The notes beneath the pieces were generated by a model that saw nothing but the letters and a program-made list of their open reading frames with translations, ran no database searches and was not told where the DNA came from. The position numbers and the translations under genes were made by a program. Below are positions 33,845-36,270 of a stretch of 36,270 nt of DNA, piece by piece. The stretch's first letter is position 1. Each line of letters opens with the position of its first letter. The stretch is from Anabaena sp. 54 (GTDB lineage: Bacteria; Cyanobacteriota; Cyanobacteriia; Cyanobacteriales; Nostocaceae): the NCBI GenBank assembly GCA_900299285.1, contig OMJF01000231.1, positions 1-36,270 on the forward strand, read 5' to 3'.

Positions 33845-34792
33845 ATGGCTAATCTCAAATCAATACGCGATCGCATTCAGTCGGTCAAAAACACCAAGAA
33901 AATCACGGAAGCCATGCGACTGGTAGCAGCGGCCAGAGTCCGTCGCGCTCAAGAACAAGTAATTGCTACCCGTCCCTTTGCTGACCGTTTAGCACAAGTA
34001 TTATTTGGCTTACAAACCAGACTGCGTTTTGAAGATGTGGACTTACCCCTATTGAAAAAACGCGAAGTTAAATCAGTAGGATTGTTGGTAATTGCAGGCG
34101 ATCGCGGTTTATGTGGTGGTTACAATAGTAACGTCATCCGTCGCGCTGAGAATCGTGCCAAAGAACTTCAAGCTGAAGGTGTAAACTATACTTATGTGTT
34201 AGTCGGACGCAAAGCTACCCAATACTTTCAACGCCGGAATCAGCCTATTGATGCTACATACGGCGGTTTAGAACAAATTCCTACCGCCGCCGAAGCAACA
34301 AATATCGCTGATGAACTGCTTTCTCTATTCCTTTCTGAAAAAGTAGACCGGATTGAGCTAGTTTATACAAAATTTGTCTCCTTGGTTAGTTCTCGTCCCG
34401 TAGTCCAAACCCTTCTCCCTTTGGATACCCAAGGTTTAGAAGCAGCGGATGATGAAATTTTCCGTTTAACTACCCGTGGTGGTCAATTCCAAGTGGAACG
34501 GGAAAAGGTAACTAGTACAGTTGCACCCTTACCCCGTGATATGATTTTTGAACAAGATCCAGTACAAATACTGGACTCGTTGTTGCCATTGTATCTGAGT
34601 AATCAGCTATTACGGGCATTACAAGAATCAGCAGCTAGTGAACTAGCAGCACGGATGACAGCGATGAGTAACGCTAGTGATAATGCTGGTGAACTCATTA
34701 AAACTTTGTCATTGTCTTACAACAAAGCTCGTCAAGCCGCAATTACCCAGGAATTACTGGAAGTTGTCGGTGGTGCAGAAGCGTTGACTTAA
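33845..34792 (+). CDS. atpC: ATP synthase F1 subunit gamma
   Basis: 315 residues. The N-terminal helix '[20 protein letters not shown]' and C-terminal helix '[20 protein letters not shown]' form the rotor coiled coil. The length of 315 (against ~287 in other bacteria) reflects the cyanobacterial/plastid insertion near '[20 protein letters not shown]', without the chloroplast regulatory Cys pair. In cyanobacterial nomenclature the gamma gene is atpC. It is the last gene of the operon. Confidence 0.98.
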   Translation: MANLKSIRDRIQSVKNTKKITEAMRLVAAARVRRAQEQVIATRPFADRLAQVLFGLQTRLRFEDVDLPLLKKREVKSVGLLVIAGDRGLCGGYNSNVIRRAENRAKELQAEGVNYTYVLVGRKATQYFQRRNQPIDATYGGLEQIPTAAEATNIADELLSLFLSEKVDRIELVYTKFVSLVSSRPVVQTLLPLDTQGLEAADDEIFRLTTRGGQFQVEREKVTSTVAPLPRDMIFEQDPVQILDSLLPLYLSNQLLRALQESAASELAARMTAMSNASDNAGELIKTLSLSYNKARQAAITQELLEVVGGAEALT

Positions 34793-34896
34793 TTTGGTAA
34801 TTGGTGATTGGTAATTGTTATTGAATTAATTACCCAATTTTATGGCTATTTATTGACATCAGTAACCAAGCTTCTTAGAATAGAATATACAAGTGA

Positions 34897-35049
34897 TATG
34901 TTTACTCAGCTGTTAGCAACGGCGGTTTAAACATCATCAAAAAAGTGGTCGGAGAGTCTGCTTTTAGCAGTAATTCGATGGCGATCTTTGTAGTTAAGCC
35001 TTTACGGGTTAAACCGTGTACAGCTAATCTAATGGATATTTGTCCATAA
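34897..35049. other. unexplained segment open on both strands
   Basis: On the plus strand the frame is open for 50 codons between stops and reads VSNGGLNIIKKVVGESAFSS, then NSMAIFVVKPLRVKP... without a good start codon (only an internal ATG at 34978). On the minus strand the same DNA is open too, reading IRLAVHGLTRKGLTTKIAIE, then LLLKADSPTTF... to a stop near 34918. Its G+C is higher than the flanks. It may be a gene fragment or a structured RNA. I do not recognise either. The rest of the 34793-35379 gap holds a GGTAATTGGTGATTGGTAAT tract, a terminator-like pair of hairpins and a transposase stub. Confidence 0.3.
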
Positions 35050-35107
35050 AATTAGTAACTATAGGGATTCTCCATTCAGTCAGATACAAGAAACCCACCC
35101 TCAACTC

Positions 35108-35156
35108 CTCCCCGCAAGGGGAGAGGTTTTCAAACCCACCTGGGTGGGTTTGGTTT
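35108..35156 (+). terminator. paired hairpins, possible atp operon terminator
   Basis: CTCCCC-GCAA-GGGGAG (35108-35123) followed by AAACCCAC-CTGG-GTGGGTTT (35132-35151) and TGGTTTG. Strong stems but only a broken T run, and 316 bp after the atpC stop. It could equally be another small palindromic repeat. Confidence 0.5.
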
Positions 35157-35221
35157 GTGTAAGTGCGGTTTTTTACTGCCAATCTATATATATCTATAGA
35201 TAAATATATTTTTTTATTATT

Positions 35222-35332
35222 ATGTAGCTCTACTGCTTTCTCTATAAGTTGCTTTAACTATTCCTAATGCAGTCCTAATAACCGTTGTGATTCTTCAGGA
35301 TTGTTATGAATATACTCAACTATGTTACTCAT
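35222..35332 (-). pseudogene. N-terminal stub of an IS transposase
   Basis: The minus strand reads MSNIVEYIHNNPEESQRLLG-LH, two in-frame stops, then LKQLIEKAVELH. This resembles the N-terminal helical segment of cyanobacterial IS5/IS4-like transposases (..EYI..NP...QRLLG..Y.QL..LI..A..LH), from memory. About 35 codons with two nonsense mutations remain. Confidence 0.5.
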
Positions 35333-35379
35333 AATTTCAGGGTAGATACACGATTTTATCTTATTATACCATTTTCCTG

Positions 35380-35658
35380 TGGATAAAAGAGGAGTCACAG
35401 GAAAGAGCTTTTCGTTGGGTGCGGGGATGTTATGAAATTATGCTGACGTTGGAAAATTTTCTCCAACGTTGTTCTTTAACTATAGAAAGTAAGTATATGG
35501 GAATTGAAGTTCGGCAACTTCTTTACCAGAAACAATTTTTAATTTTATTTACTGTTCAAAACCTTGAGGAAGAGGAAGGAGTTGTATATATTCATCGTGT
35601 GCGTCATGGTTCTCAGCAGAGATTAGAAAATATACAGGATTTATATGGGGATGAGTGA
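35380..35658 (+). pseudogene. 5'-truncated RelE/ParE-type toxin
   Basis: In-frame coding similarity starts at WIKEESQERAFRWVRG and continues to FTVQNLEEEEGVVYIHRVRHGSQQRLE. This is the pattern of the ParE/RelE toxin superfamily ('YRILFTV...VYI.RVRHGSQ'). The first ~20 residues of a normal ~100-residue toxin are missing and the frame upstream is unrelated. A GTG at 35419 could start a 79-residue product, but half of helix 1 would be absent. No antitoxin gene is seen before it. It lies between the transposase stub and a decayed spacer. It is probably inactive. Confidence 0.7.
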
Positions 35659-35970
35659 TAAAATTTGGGACTCACTCAATAGTGATACTTTCGATGCGCT
35701 TCGCTACGCACATCCCAAACCCCAAAAGAGCAATCACACTCCCAACATCCCAAAACAGCGATCACATATCCATAACCCTAAAACAGCGAACTGACAAGTC
35801 AGCACTATCGCATCCCACAAAACGCAATACATAAGCCTTATGCTCCCGTAAGTGATAAGGTGTGCTTTGTTAACGCCGTCAAAATATAAAATGTATGATA
35901 TAATCTAGTAGTGCCATTTTGTATAGTTGAACTCCAATAAAAATCATAACTATCAATAAGCAAAAAATGT
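35659..35970. other. 312-bp spacer with decayed repeats
   Basis: A C/A-rich, degenerate stretch with words such as CCCAAAACAGCGATCACA recurring about every 30 bases (35715-35800), which looks like eroded HIP1-containing tandem repeats. Near the right end is TATAAT (35899-35904), a -10-like word upstream of the antitoxin gene. No ORF of substance. Confidence 0.5.
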
Positions 35971-36189
35971 ATGTCTAATTATCAAGAATTGCTACAGCAA
36001 GCTAAAAATTTAACTGCTGAAGAACAGCTTAAATTAGTCGCTGAATTAATATCAGTGGTTCGTAATCGCGTTATAGATAAATCAAAAAAGCGTAGTATTC
36101 TAGATTTAGAAGGTTTAGGTAAGGAAATTTGGCAAGGTATTGATGCTCAAGAATATGTTAATCAGGAACGTGGAAAATGCAATGGATAG
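35971..36189 (+). CDS. VapB-like antitoxin (small helical protein)
   Basis: 72 residues: MSNYQELLQQAKNLTAEEQL, 'KLVAELISVVRNRVIDKSKK', 'SILDLEGLGKEIWQGIDAQE', 'YVNQERGKCNG'. The 'L..E.Q..L...L...V' helices and the 'I.DL.G.GKEIW.GID...Y...ER..W' ending are typical of cyanobacterial antitoxins that precede PIN-domain toxins. The last residues differ from the usual 'ERDSW' ending. The stop is 13 bases inside the toxin gene, so the two are translationally coupled. Confidence 0.75.
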   Translation: MSNYQELLQQAKNLTAEEQLKLVAELISVVRNRVIDKSKKRSILDLEGLGKEIWQGIDAQEYVNQERGKCNG

Positions 36190-36270
36190 AACAATTACAA
36201 GGACAGACTGTGGCTTTAGATACTGCACCACTGATTTACTTTATTGAGCAAAATCCTGAATATATAGAAA
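36177..36270 (+). CDS. VapC-like PIN-domain toxin, N-terminal part (cut by window end)
   Basis: ATG 36177 gives MQWIEQLQGQTVALDTAPLI then YFIEQNPEYIE up to the edge. 'VALDTAPLIYFIE' is the first PIN motif with the catalytic Asp at residue 15. PIN toxins are Mg-dependent RNases. Paired with the antitoxin at 35971-36189. The remaining acidic residues lie outside the window. Confidence 0.85.
   Translation, partial: MQWIEQLQGQTVALDTAPLIYFIEQNPEYIE

Overview
The window looks like a chromosomal segment of a filamentous, Nostocales-type cyanobacterium (Anabaena/Dolichospermum-like). The evidence is many HIP1 words (GCGATCGC), an AT-rich base composition, the cyanobacterial atp gene order (atpI-B-E-G-F-H-A-C, with the b/b' pair), short tandem intergenic repeats of the TAATGGGTAATTGG kind, and several families of small palindromic insertion elements. 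The genus is inferred from style and no database search was made.

Region 1 (1-10306, nearly all on the minus strand) is a decayed surface-polysaccharide export and synthesis locus. It holds a GT4 glycosyltransferase (8990-10306), a small Cys-rich protein (8401-8826), a 36-residue stub of GDP-mannose 4,6-dehydratase (8289-8399) and a Wzm-type ABC permease (7399-8235). The start of the cognate Wzt-type ATPase lies 7.3 kb further on, at 1-53. The DNA separating the two transporter halves is an island of PD-(D/E)XK-like and DUF29 genes: two full-length Uma2 proteins and one Uma2 stub, one Rpn/DUF4351 protein and one DUF4351 stub, a family of Uma2-unrelated nuclease-like proteins, and DUF29 proteins. 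The island has been built by duplication and eroded by deletion. The same DUF29-DUF29-(DUF29)-nuclease cassette can be recognised twice, degraded in complementary ways.

Region 2 (11016-18709) is mostly housekeeping. It contains a secreted phospholipase-D-like protein with EF-hand and helix-hairpin-helix motifs, a cysteine desulfurase, a DUF1995 protein, the DNA polymerase sliding clamp dnaN with a clear terminator, and phosphoketolase.

Region 3 (19049-23600) has a NodU/CmcH-type carbamoyltransferase, a Wzc-like polysaccharide co-polymerase/tyrosine kinase whose stop codon lies in a 99-bp MITE, and tRNA-Leu(CAA). Region 4 (23675-28214) has an FMN-dependent alpha-hydroxy-acid oxidase, an M48 peptidase and MsrA on the minus strand. 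A methyltransferase follows on the plus strand, with a 45-residue ORF downstream that repeats its C-terminus.

Region 5 (28358-34792) is the atp operon for F0 and for F1 delta, alpha and gamma. A perfectly placed tandem 128-bp duplication sits just before atpC. Region 6 (34793-36270) is accessory again: an unexplained segment open on both strands, a terminator-like hairpin pair, a transposase stub, a 5'-truncated ParE/RelE-type toxin, and an antitoxin/PIN-toxin pair cut by the window end.

I did not find a convincing complete new defence or biosynthetic system. The strongest unusual signals are the nuclease/DUF29 island splitting the ABC transporter, the traces of cassette duplication and deletion within it, the MITE that supplies a stop codon, and the duplicated atpC leader.
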